From Microlunatus antarcticus (GTDB taxonomy: Bacteria > Actinomycetota > Actinomycetes > Propionibacteriales > Propionibacteriaceae), in assembly GCF_014193425.1 (NCBI RefSeq), contig NZ_JACHZG010000001.1, forward strand, positions 3,755,150 to 3,819,149: a stretch of 64,000 nt of DNA, given 5' to 3'. Under the pieces are notes generated by a model. It was given only the letters and a program-made list of their open reading frames with translations, was not told where the DNA came from and made no database searches. Shown piece by piece: positions 47,412 to 55,533 of this stretch (the first letter of the stretch is position 1; the number at the start of each line of letters is the position of its first letter). The position numbers and the translations under genes are program-made.

Positions 47412-48059
47412 GTGCGCGCCCGCCCTGCCCCTCGTCCGTCTCCTCACCGCCGCAGCCCGCTGCGGCAGCTCAGGCGTGCGGCCTCCTGGCACCGGCGCAA
47501 GCTGGCCGTCCTGGCCGCAGTCGCGACGGTCCTGACGGGCCTCGCGTCCGTCGCCCCACCCGCACCGCCCACCACCCCGGTCGTCCGGACGACGCAGGCG
47601 CTCGCCGGCGGGGTGCTGCTCTCCGCGGACGACCTCGAGGTCGTCGACCTCCCACGGGACGCCGTGCCCGACCGCACGATGTCCGACCCGGCCGAGCTGG
47701 TCGGTCGGCGGCTCGCCGCGCCGGTCCCCCGCCGTCAGGTGCTGACCGTGACCGCGCTCGCGTCGGTGGACAGCTCGGTCGGGGTCGGACACGTCCTCGC
47801 CCCGGTCCGGCTGGCCGACGCCGACGTCGTGGCCCTGCTCGAGCCGGGCGACCTCGTCGACGTCATCGCCTCGGCCGCCGACGGCGGCGCCACGACCACG
47901 GTCGCCCGCTCGGTCCGGGTGGTCACCGTCCCCGCGGCGGACCCCGACGACCAGGGCACCGCGACCGGTGCGCTCGTGGTCCTCGACCTCGCCGAGGACG
48001 ACGCCGAACCACTGGCGCGGGCGGCCGCGACGGGCAACCTGACGGTCGTCTGGCCGTGA
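47412..48059 (+). CDS. SAF-domain protein (RcpC/CpaB-like)
   Basis: A 215-residue product with a basic N-terminus, one hydrophobic segment (about 30-47: KLAVLAAVATVLTGLASV) and an extracytoplasmic SAF domain (TTQALAGGVLLSADDLEVVDLPRDAVP ... LVGRRLAAPVPRRQVLT). A C-terminal RcpC-like part contains LEPGDLVDVIA. Homologues assist Flp/Tad pilus assembly, but no tad genes are in the window, so it may be an orphan periplasmic-side factor. It is 48 bases after ruc. Confidence 0.82.
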   Translation: MRARPAPRPSPHRRSPLRQLRRAASWHRRKLAVLAAVATVLTGLASVAPPAPPTTPVVRTTQALAGGVLLSADDLEVVDLPRDAVPDRTMSDPAELVGRRLAAPVPRRQVLTVTALASVDSSVGVGHVLAPVRLADADVVALLEPGDLVDVIASAADGGATTTVARSVRVVTVPAADPDDQGTATGALVVLDLAEDDAEPLARAAATGNLTVVWP

Positions 48060-48117
48060 TCGGGGCTGCTAGCGTTCCGGCGGAGTCACCGGCGGCTCCG
48101 TCGACCCAGGGGGACAT

Positions 48118-48522
48118 GTGAAGGGCTTTCGCGACTTTTTGATGAGGGGCAACCTCGTCGAGCTGGCGGTCGCGGTGATCATCGGCACCGCCTTCACGGC
48201 GGTGGTCAAGGCCTTCACCGACATGATCACCGACCTGATCGGCAAGGTCGGTGGCGTGCCCGACTTCAGCAAGACCTCGTTCTACGGGATCAGCGTCGGC
48301 GCCTTCGTCACCGCGGTGCTCTCCTTCGTCCTCACCGCGGCGGTCGTCTACTTCCTGGTGGTCATCCCCTACAACCGGGTCAGCGCCCGGCTCAAGGAGC
48401 TGGAGGACCAGCCGAAGTCGGCCCCGGCCGTCACCTCCGAGGACCTCCTCACCGAGATCCGGGACCTGCTGCGCCAGCAGGCCGGCAGCCCCACCACCGG
48501 TCGGGTCTCCGACCAGCGCTGA
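48118..48522 (+). CDS. mscL: Large-conductance mechanosensitive channel
   Basis: A 134-residue pentameric osmotic-relief channel. The N-terminal helix and pore span are KGFRDFLMRGNLVELAVAVIIGTAFTAVVKAF. The second span (GAFVTAVLSFVLTAAVVYFLVVIPYN) precedes a cytoplasmic helix (LLTEIRDLLRQQ). The GTG has GGGGG 4 nt upstream. The position near ruc and galU is conserved in mycobacteria. Confidence 0.97.
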   Translation: MKGFRDFLMRGNLVELAVAVIIGTAFTAVVKAFTDMITDLIGKVGGVPDFSKTSFYGISVGAFVTAVLSFVLTAAVVYFLVVIPYNRVSARLKELEDQPKSAPAVTSEDLLTEIRDLLRQQAGSPTTGRVSDQR

Positions 48523-48554
48523 GCCGCGGCCCTCGGGTCAGGCCCCGGTGCGGG

Positions 48555-48866
48555 TCAGGACCCGTGATGCGGCGGGACCTCGGCGAGGAGCCGACGTTCG
48601 GCCGCGTCGGGGGCCCGTTCCGCCAGGACCGGACGGGAGGCGGCGGCCACGAGCCGCCCCCGCAGCTCGGTCAGCACCGCGGCGAACCGCGCTGCGCCGA
48701 GGCCTTCCGTGAGATCCGCCGGGACCGGGTGCGCGCCCCGGGTTCGGTCCCCGATCGCCTCGAGGACCGCCGCCAGGTCGGGCGTCTGCTGGCTCCCGAG
48801 CTCCGGACGGCGCTCCCCCGTCACCGCGTAGACGAGCGCCTGGTGCCAGGTCGCCGTGCCGTCCAC
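48555..48866 (-). CDS. Hypothetical 103-residue protein after galU
   Basis: Starts at GTG 48864-48866, four bases after the galU stop, and so probably belongs to the galU operon. The sequence begins VDGTATWHQALVYAVTG and is mainly predicted helix (AAVLEAIGDRTRG, RFAAVLTELRGRLVAAA). No motif or membrane segment is seen. A longer frame through galU is open but unsupported. Confidence 0.6.
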   Translation of the reverse strand: MDGTATWHQALVYAVTGERRPELGSQQTPDLAAVLEAIGDRTRGAHPVPADLTEGLGAARFAAVLTELRGRLVAAASRPVLAERAPDAAERRLLAEVPPHHGS

Positions 48867-48870
48867 CCGC

Positions 48871-50253
48871 TCAGCCGTCGAGGACGGTGCCGCTCGGGAC
48901 GGTGCTCGGTCGGCCCTCGTCCTCGAGCCTCGCCGCACCGGTGACCGTGACGTCCCCCGCAAAGGTCCAGTCACCCACGACGGCGAGGCTCTCGGCCCCG
49001 CGCAGCGACGGGACGCCGTCGGGGAAGTGGCCGTCGAACCGGGCGATCGTCTTGTAGTGCTTCGGGTCGAGGTCGATCAGCGGAGCCGGGTCGACGACCC
49101 GGTCCAGCCGGCCCTCCGGCGTGACGTCGTACACGTCGGAGCGGAGCAGCATCAGGTCGTTCGTCGTCTTGACCGGGAGGAAGCGCTCGCGCCCGACCCC
49201 GATCGCCGTGGCCCCGGCGAAGACCTCGATCGCCGCGCCCATCGCGCTCTCGATCTGCACGACCTCGGGCGAGGACGCGTCGGCCGGGTCGACGTTCTTG
49301 ACGTTCTTGATCAGCGGCAGGCCGAGCACGGCCTTGCGCTCCTTGAGCACCTTCGAGACCGCCGCCAGGTCGAACCACAGGTTGTTGCAGTGGAAGAAGG
49401 GGTGCCGGTGCTCGTCGGTGAAGTAGTGCATCTCGTCCGGAGCCGTCTGGGCGGTGTCGCGCAGGATCAGCCGGCCGTCGGACTTCCGGATCGCCAGGTG
49501 CCCACCCTTGCGGTCGGCCGGGGTGCGGCGGCAGACCTCGGCGGCGTACGGGGACCCGCTCGCCGCGAACCAGCCGGCGATGGTGGCGTCCGGCGCGGCA
49601 CCGAGGTTGTCCGAGTTCGAGACCGAGGCGTACGCGTAGCCCTGCTCGAGCAGCCGGTCGAGGATGCCGGACCCCTCCAGCGTCGTGTAGAGGTCGCCGT
49701 GCCCGGGCGGGCACCACTCGAGCGTGGGGTCGGCCGGCCACTCGACGGGAGTGAGGTCGGAGGTGAGGAGCTTGGGCTCGAGGTTCTGCTCGAAGTCCAG
49801 GCCGAGCCCGTCCACCGGCAGGTCGTCGTACGCCGCGAGCGCCGCCAGGGTGTCGTCCCGCGTGCGGAAGCTGTTCATGAACAGCAGCGGCAGCCGGGCG
49901 CCGTAGGTGGCCCGCGCCGCCCGGACCTGCTCGACGATCAGGTCCAGGAACGTCTGGTCGCCGCGGACGGGCAGCAGCGACTTCGCCTTCTCCATGCCCA
50001 TCGACGTGCCGAGCCCGCCGTTCAGCTTGATGATCGCCGTGCGACCCAGCGCCTCGGCGGCCTGCTCGGGGCTCACCTCGACCGCGCTCAGCATCGGCGG
50101 GTCGGTCAGCGGGTCGATGCTGTCCTCGGCGATGAGGCCGGTGACGCCCTCCTCGAGCTGGTGGTAGTAGTGCGTGAAGACCTCGATCGCCTGGGGCTGC
50201 ACCCCGGCCTCGGACATCTTGCTGCGGGCGGCTTCCAGACCCTCTGCGCTCAT
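48871..50253 (-). CDS. galU: UTP-glucose-1-phosphate uridylyltransferase, eukaryotic UDPGP type
   Basis: Makes UDP-glucose for glycogen, trehalose and cell-wall polymers. The 460-residue product is of the eukaryotic-type UDPGP family: IKLNGGLGTSMGMEKAKSLLPV is the nucleotide-binding loop, and LLFMNSFRTRDDT, PPGHGDLYTTL, NSDNLGA and FHCNNLWFDL are further signatures. Classical bacterial GalU is about 300 residues and of another subgroup. TAGGAT lies 7 nt before the ATG, so it is leaderless. Confidence 0.94.
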   Translation of the reverse strand: MSAEGLEAARSKMSEAGVQPQAIEVFTHYYHQLEEGVTGLIAEDSIDPLTDPPMLSAVEVSPEQAAEALGRTAIIKLNGGLGTSMGMEKAKSLLPVRGDQTFLDLIVEQVRAARATYGARLPLLFMNSFRTRDDTLAALAAYDDLPVDGLGLDFEQNLEPKLLTSDLTPVEWPADPTLEWCPPGHGDLYTTLEGSGILDRLLEQGYAYASVSNSDNLGAAPDATIAGWFAASGSPYAAEVCRRTPADRKGGHLAIRKSDGRLILRDTAQTAPDEMHYFTDEHRHPFFHCNNLWFDLAAVSKVLKERKAVLGLPLIKNVKNVDPADASSPEVVQIESAMGAAIEVFAGATAIGVGRERFLPVKTTNDLMLLRSDVYDVTPEGRLDRVVDPAPLIDLDPKHYKTIARFDGHFPDGVPSLRGAESLAVVGDWTFAGDVTVTGAARLEDEGRPSTVPSGTVLDG

Positions 50254-50260
50254 GCCGCCG

Positions 50261-50266
50261 ATCCTA
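50261..50266 (-). promoter_or_regulatory. -10 hexamer TAGGAT, leaderless galU
   Basis: TAGGAT on the minus strand stands exactly 7 nt before the galU ATG. It lies in the 28-base gap after the hydrolase gene. Confidence 0.55.
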
Positions 50267-50281
50267 GAGAGGACGGGCGCC

Positions 50282-51322
50282 CTACTTCGCCTCGGGCGTG
50301 ATCGCCGTGAGCAGGTTCACGGTCGCGGCGGCCACCTGGTCCTGGACCGCCCCCGGGTCGGCGGTCGGTGTGCCGTCGCCGGGCTGGCGGCCGTACGAGC
50401 CGAAGCTCGCGTGCGACGCCCCCGGCACGACGACGAACGTCGCGTCCGCGGGCAGGTTGGCCTTCGACCGCGCGATGTCCTCCGGGGTCACGAGGCCGTC
50501 CTGGTCGCCGGACACGGAGGTGACCCTCAGGTCGGTCCGCTCGACCTTCGCGGAGGGGTAGGAGGCCAGCAGCAGCAGGCCCTCGACGCGCCGGTCGTCC
50601 TCGGCGTACGAGGCCGCGACCGTGCCCCCGAGCGAGTGCCCGCCGATCGCCCAGTGCCCGACCTCGGGGTGGTTCTCGATGACCTTGGTCGCGTGGTCGC
50701 GGTCGAAGATCGAGAAGCCGAACGGCTCCTTGAGCACGACGACCAGGAAGCCCGCCTCGGCGACGCGGCGCAGCTCGGGCGCGTACGCCTGAGGGTCGAC
50801 CCGGGCGCCGGGCAGGAAGATCAGCCCCGTCGTCGGGGCGACCACGGTGCCCCGGTTGTCCTCGACGCTCGGCACCAGCTCGTACCAGGTGACCCGGTCG
50901 ACCAGGCGTACGCCGTTCTCGGTCCGGAGCGCCGTGACGGCCTCCGCGGTGGCGGCGAGCGGGCGGGAGTAGCCCAGGAGCACGACCGACACGAGCGCGA
51001 GCACCAGCAGCGGGACGGCGAGCACGATCCGCAGCTTCGCGCGGCGCTCGAGCTGGGCGGGGGTGCGTCGTGCCGGCTGTTCGGGGTCGTCGCCCTCGCG
51101 GTCCTGCCGGTCGCCGATGGCCAGGGACGCGACGGCCCAGGCGAGGGCCACGAAGCCCAGCAGGCCGGTGGCCAGACCGAGGACCACGCCGGCGGGGTGA
51201 CCGTTGAGGATCACGCTCCCGCGGGTCCAGCCGATCCACACCGTGACGCCGACCATGGCGGCCCCGAGCACCAGCCAGAGGAACGCCAGCACCGTACGGC
51301 TGACAGCACCGGGTTGCCGCAT
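50282..51322 (-). CDS. Membrane-anchored alpha/beta hydrolase
   Basis: A 346-residue product. The N-terminus has two hydrophobic spans (VLAFLWLVLGAAMVGVTVWIGW and VLGLATGLLGFVALAWAVASLAI), a third follows a charged loop (LRIVLAVPLLVLALVSVVLLG), and then an alpha/beta-hydrolase domain. The oxyanion region is LIFLPGARVDPQAYAPELRRVAEAGFLVVVLKEPFGFS, the nucleophile elbow GHSLGGTVAA, an acid in SGDQDGLVT and the histidine in PGASHASFGSYG. Substrate unknown. ATG 51320-51322 has TACCCT 7 nt upstream. Confidence 0.88.
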   Translation of the reverse strand: MRQPGAVSRTVLAFLWLVLGAAMVGVTVWIGWTRGSVILNGHPAGVVLGLATGLLGFVALAWAVASLAIGDRQDREGDDPEQPARRTPAQLERRAKLRIVLAVPLLVLALVSVVLLGYSRPLAATAEAVTALRTENGVRLVDRVTWYELVPSVEDNRGTVVAPTTGLIFLPGARVDPQAYAPELRRVAEAGFLVVVLKEPFGFSIFDRDHATKVIENHPEVGHWAIGGHSLGGTVAASYAEDDRRVEGLLLLASYPSAKVERTDLRVTSVSGDQDGLVTPEDIARSKANLPADATFVVVPGASHASFGSYGRQPGDGTPTADPGAVQDQVAAATVNLLTAITPEAK

Positions 51323-51329
51323 GGCGACG

Positions 51330-51335
51330 AGGGTA
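51330..51335 (-). promoter_or_regulatory. -10 hexamer TACCCT, leaderless hydrolase
   Basis: TACCCT on the minus strand, 7 nt before the ATG; no ribosome-binding site. Confidence 0.5.
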
Positions 51336-51421
51336 CGGGGCCGGGGTCGGAGCCCTTCCCCGACGCGCGCGGTCGGGTCTACCCTCCTGCCAGGAGCCGC
51401 CCGCGACCGAAGGAGCACGTG

Positions 51422-51835
51422 ATGGCCTCGCGCCTCAACCCGTACCTCAACTTCCGCGGCCAGGCCCGGGAGGCCCTCGACTTCTACGCGTCGGTCTTCG
51501 GCGGGGACGTCGCCGTGAGCACGTTCGGGGAGTTCGGCGACCCGCCGCCCGGGAGCCAGGCCACCGACGTCATGCACGGCCAGCTCGAGACCTCGATGGG
51601 CTTCACGCTGATGGTCTCGGACGTGCCGAGCTCGATGGAGCTGACGGTCGGCGACAACATCACCGTCAGCCTCAGCGGGGACGACGTCGACGCCCTGCAC
51701 GGCTACTGGGAGCGGCTGTCCGCCGACGGGACCGTCGTCTTCCCGCTCGAGCGGCAGATGTGGGGCGACGAGTTCGGCCAGTGCAAGGACCGCTTCGGCG
51801 TGCCCTGGCTGGTCAACATCACCGCCGGCGCCTGA
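51422..51835 (+). CDS. VOC-family (PhnB-like) protein
   Basis: A 137-residue glyoxalase/bleomycin-resistance fold protein of the PhnB-like group. It starts RLNPYLNFRGQAREALDFYASVFGGDV and ends with MWGDEFGQCKDRFGVPWLVNI, both group signatures. Its enzymatic role is not predictable. ATG 51422 has AAGGAG at 6 nt; the adjoining GTG 51419 is too close. The ATPase gene follows after 14 bases. Confidence 0.9.
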   Translation: MASRLNPYLNFRGQAREALDFYASVFGGDVAVSTFGEFGDPPPGSQATDVMHGQLETSMGFTLMVSDVPSSMELTVGDNITVSLSGDDVDALHGYWERLSADGTVVFPLERQMWGDEFGQCKDRFGVPWLVNITAGA

Positions 51836-51849
51836 GGCCCTCCCGCCCG

Positions 51850-52566
51850 GTGGCGTTCGACCGGCGTCCGGTCCGCCGCGTCGAGGGGGTCGACGAGCCG
51901 CCGGACGTCACGTGGCCGGCGACGGTGCCTGCCGTCGCGCAGGTGCTCCGCGACGGGCTCGACCTCCCGGCGGGCGTCACCTTCCTGGTCGGCGAGAACG
52001 GTTCGGGGAAGTCCACGCTGCTCGAGGGCCTGGCCGGGGCGTTCGGGCTGGGGGTGGAGGGCGGCGAGCGGCAGTCGCTGCACCAGACGTACGTCTCCGA
52101 GTCCGGGCTCGTGGACCACTTGCGCCTCGAACGCGGAGCCGGCGGCACCCGGAACGGCTTCTTCCTCCGCGCGGAGACCATGCACGGCTTCTTCACCTAC
52201 CTGGCCACGGAGGCCGGCGTCTCCGGCTACCACGAGATGAGTCACGGGGAGTCGTTCCTGGCGGCCATGCAGTGGTACTTCCGCCGTCCCGGCTTCTTCT
52301 GCCTCGACGAGCCGGAGGCGGCGCTGTCCTTCTCCTCGACGCTCGTGCTCGTGGCGCAGCTGCACGAGCTGGCGCAGACCGACGGTGCCCAGGTGGTCTG
52401 CGCGACCCACTCACCCGTGCTGGCCGCGCTGCCGGGCGCGACGATCCTCGAGGTCGGCGACTGGGGCCTGCGCGAGACGACCTGGGACGACCTCGTGCTG
52501 GTCGCGAGCTGGCGGTCCTACCTGCAGGACCCGCAGCGCTACCTGCGCCACGTCCTCGAACCCTGA
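51850..52566 (+). CDS. AAA/ABC-type ATPase (RecF-like)
   Basis: A 238-residue soluble ATPase. Walker A is FLVGENGSGKSTLLEGLAG, the signature-like MSHGESFLAAM, Walker B FFCLDEPEAALSF and the H-loop VVCATHSPVLAAL. The order and the short spacing resemble stand-alone SMC-like ATPases often annotated as AAA family. It has no transporter partner; role unknown. It begins 14 bases after the VOC gene and may be co-transcribed. Confidence 0.87.
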   Translation: MAFDRRPVRRVEGVDEPPDVTWPATVPAVAQVLRDGLDLPAGVTFLVGENGSGKSTLLEGLAGAFGLGVEGGERQSLHQTYVSESGLVDHLRLERGAGGTRNGFFLRAETMHGFFTYLATEAGVSGYHEMSHGESFLAAMQWYFRRPGFFCLDEPEAALSFSSTLVLVAQLHELAQTDGAQVVCATHSPVLAALPGATILEVGDWGLRETTWDDLVLVASWRSYLQDPQRYLRHVLEP

Positions 52567-52601
52567 CGCCCGCCGCCGACCGGGGAGGTCCCGGTCGATC
52601 G

Positions 52602-52991
52602 CTAGCGGAGGAGGAGCAGGACCAGGGCGGCCAGGGCCGCGAGGGCGAAGAGCCAGGACAGGACCGTCGCCAGCCGGGACGCCTGGCGGGAGATGTCGTT
52701 CATGACCGCGCGCTCCGCGTCCGTCACGTGGTCGGAGAGCGGGCAGATGCAGGTGGCGTTCTCGGCGCAGACGATGTCCGCCTGCCGCGGGAGGCAGGCC
52801 CCGTACGCGGGCTCGTGCTCGACGAGGGGGCTCTCCGGCACCAGGGGCAGGACGTCCGGGTGGAACGCGACGTCCGCGCCCTCCGGTCGAGGGCTCCCCG
52901 TGTAGTGGAGGACCCGACCCGCCGGGGCGGGGTGGACGGTCGGCGCGGCGGTGGCCCGGAGAGACAGCGGGTGAGCGGTTCGAGGGAGCAT
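52602..52991 (-). CDS. Hypothetical tail-anchored membrane protein
   Basis: A 129-residue product with a Pro/Ala-rich N-terminus and a cysteine group in the middle (AYGACLPRQADIVCAENATCICPLSD, four Cys within about 25 residues). A helical part follows (TDAERAVMNDISRQASRLATVLSW) and a C-terminal membrane span (LFALAALAALVLLLL). No family is recognised. The 186 bases upstream, to tRNA-Arg, hold an AT-rich patch (caatttattcttcaac, 53116-53131) that may be its promoter region. Confidence 0.55.
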   Translation of the reverse strand: MLPRTAHPLSLRATAAPTVHPAPAGRVLHYTGSPRPEGADVAFHPDVLPLVPESPLVEHEPAYGACLPRQADIVCAENATCICPLSDHVTDAERAVMNDISRQASRLATVLSWLFALAALAALVLLLLR

Positions 52992-53177
52992 CGGGGGCTT
53001 CTTCCGAGGAGGGCTGCGCGCAGCCGTGCCAGTACGATCCGATCTCCCCCGAGAGCGCGGCTACGCCCGATCGACCCAGATTCGAAGCCCCTCCGGACCT
53101 GGATTGCTCCGGAACTCAATTTATTCTTCAACGTCTCGACGGCGGGTCGATCCCCGGCTTCTGACGGCGAGTGGCGG

Positions 53178-53250
53178 CGCCCCCAGCAGGATTCGAACCT
53201 GCGACACGAGGTTTAGGAAACCTCTGCTCTATCCCCTGAGCTATGGGGGC
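53178..53250 (-). tRNA. tRNA-Arg (anticodon CCU)
   Basis: A 73-nt cloverleaf. Acceptor arms are GCCCCCA and TGGGGGC. The anticodon loop TTCCTAA gives CCT. The T arm GCAGG-TTCGAAT-CCTGC is perfect. The discriminator is G; CCA is not encoded. Confidence 0.95.
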
Positions 53251-53287
53251 CGGCGCCACAGGTTAACCGTCCTGGGAGCATGGGCCC

Positions 53288-54244
53288 ATGCCCCGACCGA
53301 TCGTGCTGGACGTCGACACCGGGACCGACGACGCGCTCGCGCTGCTCTACGCCGTCCGGTCCGCCGACCTCGACCTGCGCGGGGTGTCCTGCGTGGCGGG
53401 CAACGCCGGCCTGGAGCAGGTGGTCGACAACACGCTGCGGGTCCTCGACGTCGCCGGGGCGCCGGACCTCCCGGTCGCGGCCGGGGCCACGAAGCCGTTC
53501 ATCGAGCGCGCTCAGACCGACGAGCAGTTCCACGGCGAGAACGGGCTGAGCGGCGTCGAGTTGCCGACCGCGACGCGGACCGTCTCGGCGCTGAGCGCGA
53601 CGGAGATGCTCTACACGCAGATCACGTCGTCCGCCGAGCCCGTCACTCTCGTCAGCCTGGCGCCGATGACGAACGTGGCCATGCTGTTGACGCTGCACCC
53701 CGACGTCGCCGACCACCTCGAGCGCCTCGTGTTCATGGGCGGGTCGGCGTCGCAGGGCAACGTCACCGCGGTGGCCGAGTTCAACGTCTGGCAGGACCCC
53801 GAGGCGGCGACCTGCGTGGTCGAGTCCGGGCTGCCCGTCACGATGTACGGGCTCGATGTGTTCAACCGTCTGCTGATCCCGCAGGAGGCGGCCGACCGGT
53901 GGACCCGGTCCGGCCATCCCGCCGTGCGCGCGGCGGGCGAGCTCCTGCACCGCCGCGGCATGCGGGCCGCGGGCTTCGAGCAGGACTACGAGGGCGTCCT
54001 CGGGGACGCCGGCGCCCTGCTGATCCTCACGCACCCCGAGCTGTTCACGACCGAGGCGCTACCGGTCCGGGTGAACCTGCAGGGCATCGGCCGCGGCCAG
54101 ACCGTCGTCGACCGACGTCCCCTCGCGCAGGACCAGCAGGCTCTGGACCGCGACCCGTGGCGCGTCCTCGAGGTCGCGCTCGACCTCGACGTCGAAGCCG
54201 CCGCGGCCGCGTACTGCGCGGTCGTCGACGACTTCGACCGCTAG
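53288..54244 (+). CDS. Inosine-uridine nucleoside hydrolase family
   Basis: A 318-residue nucleoside N-ribohydrolase of the IunH/RihA-C type, acting in purine or pyrimidine salvage. The calcium site is VLDVDTGTDDALALLYA (residues 6-22), followed by HGENGLSG, LAPMTNVAMLLTLHPD, VFMGGSASQGNVTAVAEFNVWQDPEAA and a late VILTHPEL-like region. Substrate choice cannot be read from sequence. ATG 53288 fits the family N-terminus. It converges on trxA with one base between the stops. Confidence 0.93.
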   Translation: MPRPIVLDVDTGTDDALALLYAVRSADLDLRGVSCVAGNAGLEQVVDNTLRVLDVAGAPDLPVAAGATKPFIERAQTDEQFHGENGLSGVELPTATRTVSALSATEMLYTQITSSAEPVTLVSLAPMTNVAMLLTLHPDVADHLERLVFMGGSASQGNVTAVAEFNVWQDPEAATCVVESGLPVTMYGLDVFNRLLIPQEAADRWTRSGHPAVRAAGELLHRRGMRAAGFEQDYEGVLGDAGALLILTHPELFTTEALPVRVNLQGIGRGQTVVDRRPLAQDQQALDRDPWRVLEVALDLDVEAAAAAYCAVVDDFDR

Positions 54245-54245
54245 C

Positions 54246-54656
54246 TCACTGGTGCGGGTGGTCGTGTCCCGCGTGGTCGTCGGAACCCTCGTGCTGCTGC
54301 TTGAGCTCGGCGACCTGCTTGTGCACCTCGGCCATGTCGAGGCCCTTGACCGCGTCCACGACCTGCTTCAGGGCCGGGCCGGGCAGCGCGCCCGCCTGGT
54401 TGAAGACCAGCACGCCCTCACGGAAGGCCATCAGCGTCGGGATGCCCTCGATGCCGAGCGACCCGGAGAGCGCCTGGTTGGCGTCCGTGTCCAGCTTGGC
54501 GAAGACGATCTCGCCGTGCTCGCTCGACTCCTTCTCGAAGATCGGGCCGAAGCGCTTGCACGGGCCGCACCAGTCGGCCCAGAAGTCGACCAGCACGATG
54601 TCGTTGTCGCTGATCGTCTGCTCGAAGTTGTCGGCGTTGATCTCGACCGTCGCCAT
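54246..54656 (-). CDS. trxA: Thioredoxin with His-rich tail
   Basis: A 136-residue cytoplasmic thioredoxin. The active site is FWADWCGPCKRF, the cis-proline GIEGIPTLMAF. The core ends near residue 105. An extra helix (AEVHKQVAELKQQHEG) and a tail with four histidines (DDHAGHDHPHQ) follow, which could bind metal. The ATG is preceded by GGAGGAG, which can be masked by an upstream complementary segment. Confidence 0.94.
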   Translation of the reverse strand: MATVEINADNFEQTISDNDIVLVDFWADWCGPCKRFGPIFEKESSEHGEIVFAKLDTDANQALSGSLGIEGIPTLMAFREGVLVFNQAGALPGPALKQVVDAVKGLDMAEVHKQVAELKQQHEGSDDHAGHDHPHQ

Positions 54657-54663
54657 GTTCCTG

Positions 54664-54710
54664 CTCCTCCACGTTGCGTCTCGCGACGTCCGTCGCGGGC
54701 CTTGGAGGAG
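54664..54710 (-). promoter_or_regulatory. trxA leader hairpin masking the ribosome site
   Basis: In the mRNA sense CTCCTCCA (54710-54703) is complementary to TGGAGGAG (54671-54664), which contains the trxA Shine-Dalgarno. A nested stem CGCGAC/GTCGCG (54682-54687 and 54692-54697) lies in the loop. This could make translation temperature- or ligand-dependent. Confidence 0.5.
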
Positions 54711-54724
54711 GAACGACCGACCCG

Positions 54725-54748
54725 GCGGGGCTATTCCGACGGCCCCGC
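54725..54748 (-). terminator. Terminator hairpin after methyltransferase
   Basis: GCGGGGC (54725-54731) and GCCCCGC (54742-54748) form a 7-bp stem with a 10-base loop just past the methyltransferase stop at 54752. Confidence 0.55.
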
Positions 54749-54751
54749 GAC

Positions 54752-55525
54752 CTACTTGATGGCCACCAGCCGGCGTACGGGGATGGCGATGTCGACCGAG
54801 CCGCGCCGTTCGGCGGCCTCGCTGAGGTAGTCGAGCGCCGACGCGACCCGGGCGGGGGAGGTGAACGGCAGGTAGACGGCGGAGAGCAGGAGGGCCGCGT
54901 CGTCCGAGGTCTCGATGGTGAAGCGGTAGCGCTCGCGCTTGTCCTCGACCACCGTCATGCCCTGCTCGGCCACCGTCCGGCGGAAGCCGGCCAGCTCGAC
55001 CGGTCCCGGGAAGCGGGGCTTGGCCCGCAGCCGGACGTTCAGCTGGCCCAGCTGGCGCACGTCGGCGGGGGCCAGCGGGCGTACGGCGGGGGCGATGGCG
55101 GCGAGCACGCCACCGGGGCGGAGCACCCGGGCCACCTCGGCGATCACCGTCGGCAGCGGCTGGACGACGACGAGGCCGAGCGCGCTCGTCACCACGTCCA
55201 CGGAACCGTCGCGGAACGGCAGCACCCGGGCGTCCGCCCGGACGAGCGGACCGGCGCCTCGCTGCTGGGCGAGCCGGAGCTCGGTGTCGGAGAGGTCGAC
55301 CCCGACGACAGTGCGTCCGGGACGGGCGAGCTCACGGGCGACGGGTCCGGAGCCCGACGCCAGGTCGACGACCACGCCTGCGTCCGCCGAGACGGCCCGG
55401 GCCAGCCAGCGGTAGGGCGTGTGGTCGGCGCGGAGGGCGCGCGACAGCACGTCCTCGACCACCCCGGGCCGGCTGGCGTGGAAGCCGGCGAGGTAGTCGG
55501 GCCAGTCGACCTGGCGGTCAGCCAC
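54752..55525 (-). CDS. SAM-dependent class I methyltransferase
   Basis: A 257-residue methyltransferase of the Methyltransf_11 type, target unknown. The SAM site is VVDLASGSGPVARELARPGRTVVGVDLSDTELRLAQQ. Then come DARVLPFRDGSVDVVTSALGL and EVARVLRPGGVLAAIAP. GTG 55523-55525 lies 8 bases after the DtxR stop, so it forms an operon with that regulator. Confidence 0.88.
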   Translation of the reverse strand: MADRQVDWPDYLAGFHASRPGVVEDVLSRALRADHTPYRWLARAVSADAGVVVDLASGSGPVARELARPGRTVVGVDLSDTELRLAQQRGAGPLVRADARVLPFRDGSVDVVTSALGLVVVQPLPTVIAEVARVLRPGGVLAAIAPAVRPLAPADVRQLGQLNVRLRAKPRFPGPVELAGFRRTVAEQGMTVVEDKRERYRFTIETSDDAALLLSAVYLPFTSPARVASALDYLSEAAERRGSVDIAIPVRRLVAIK

Positions 55526-55533
55526 GGCCCGCG

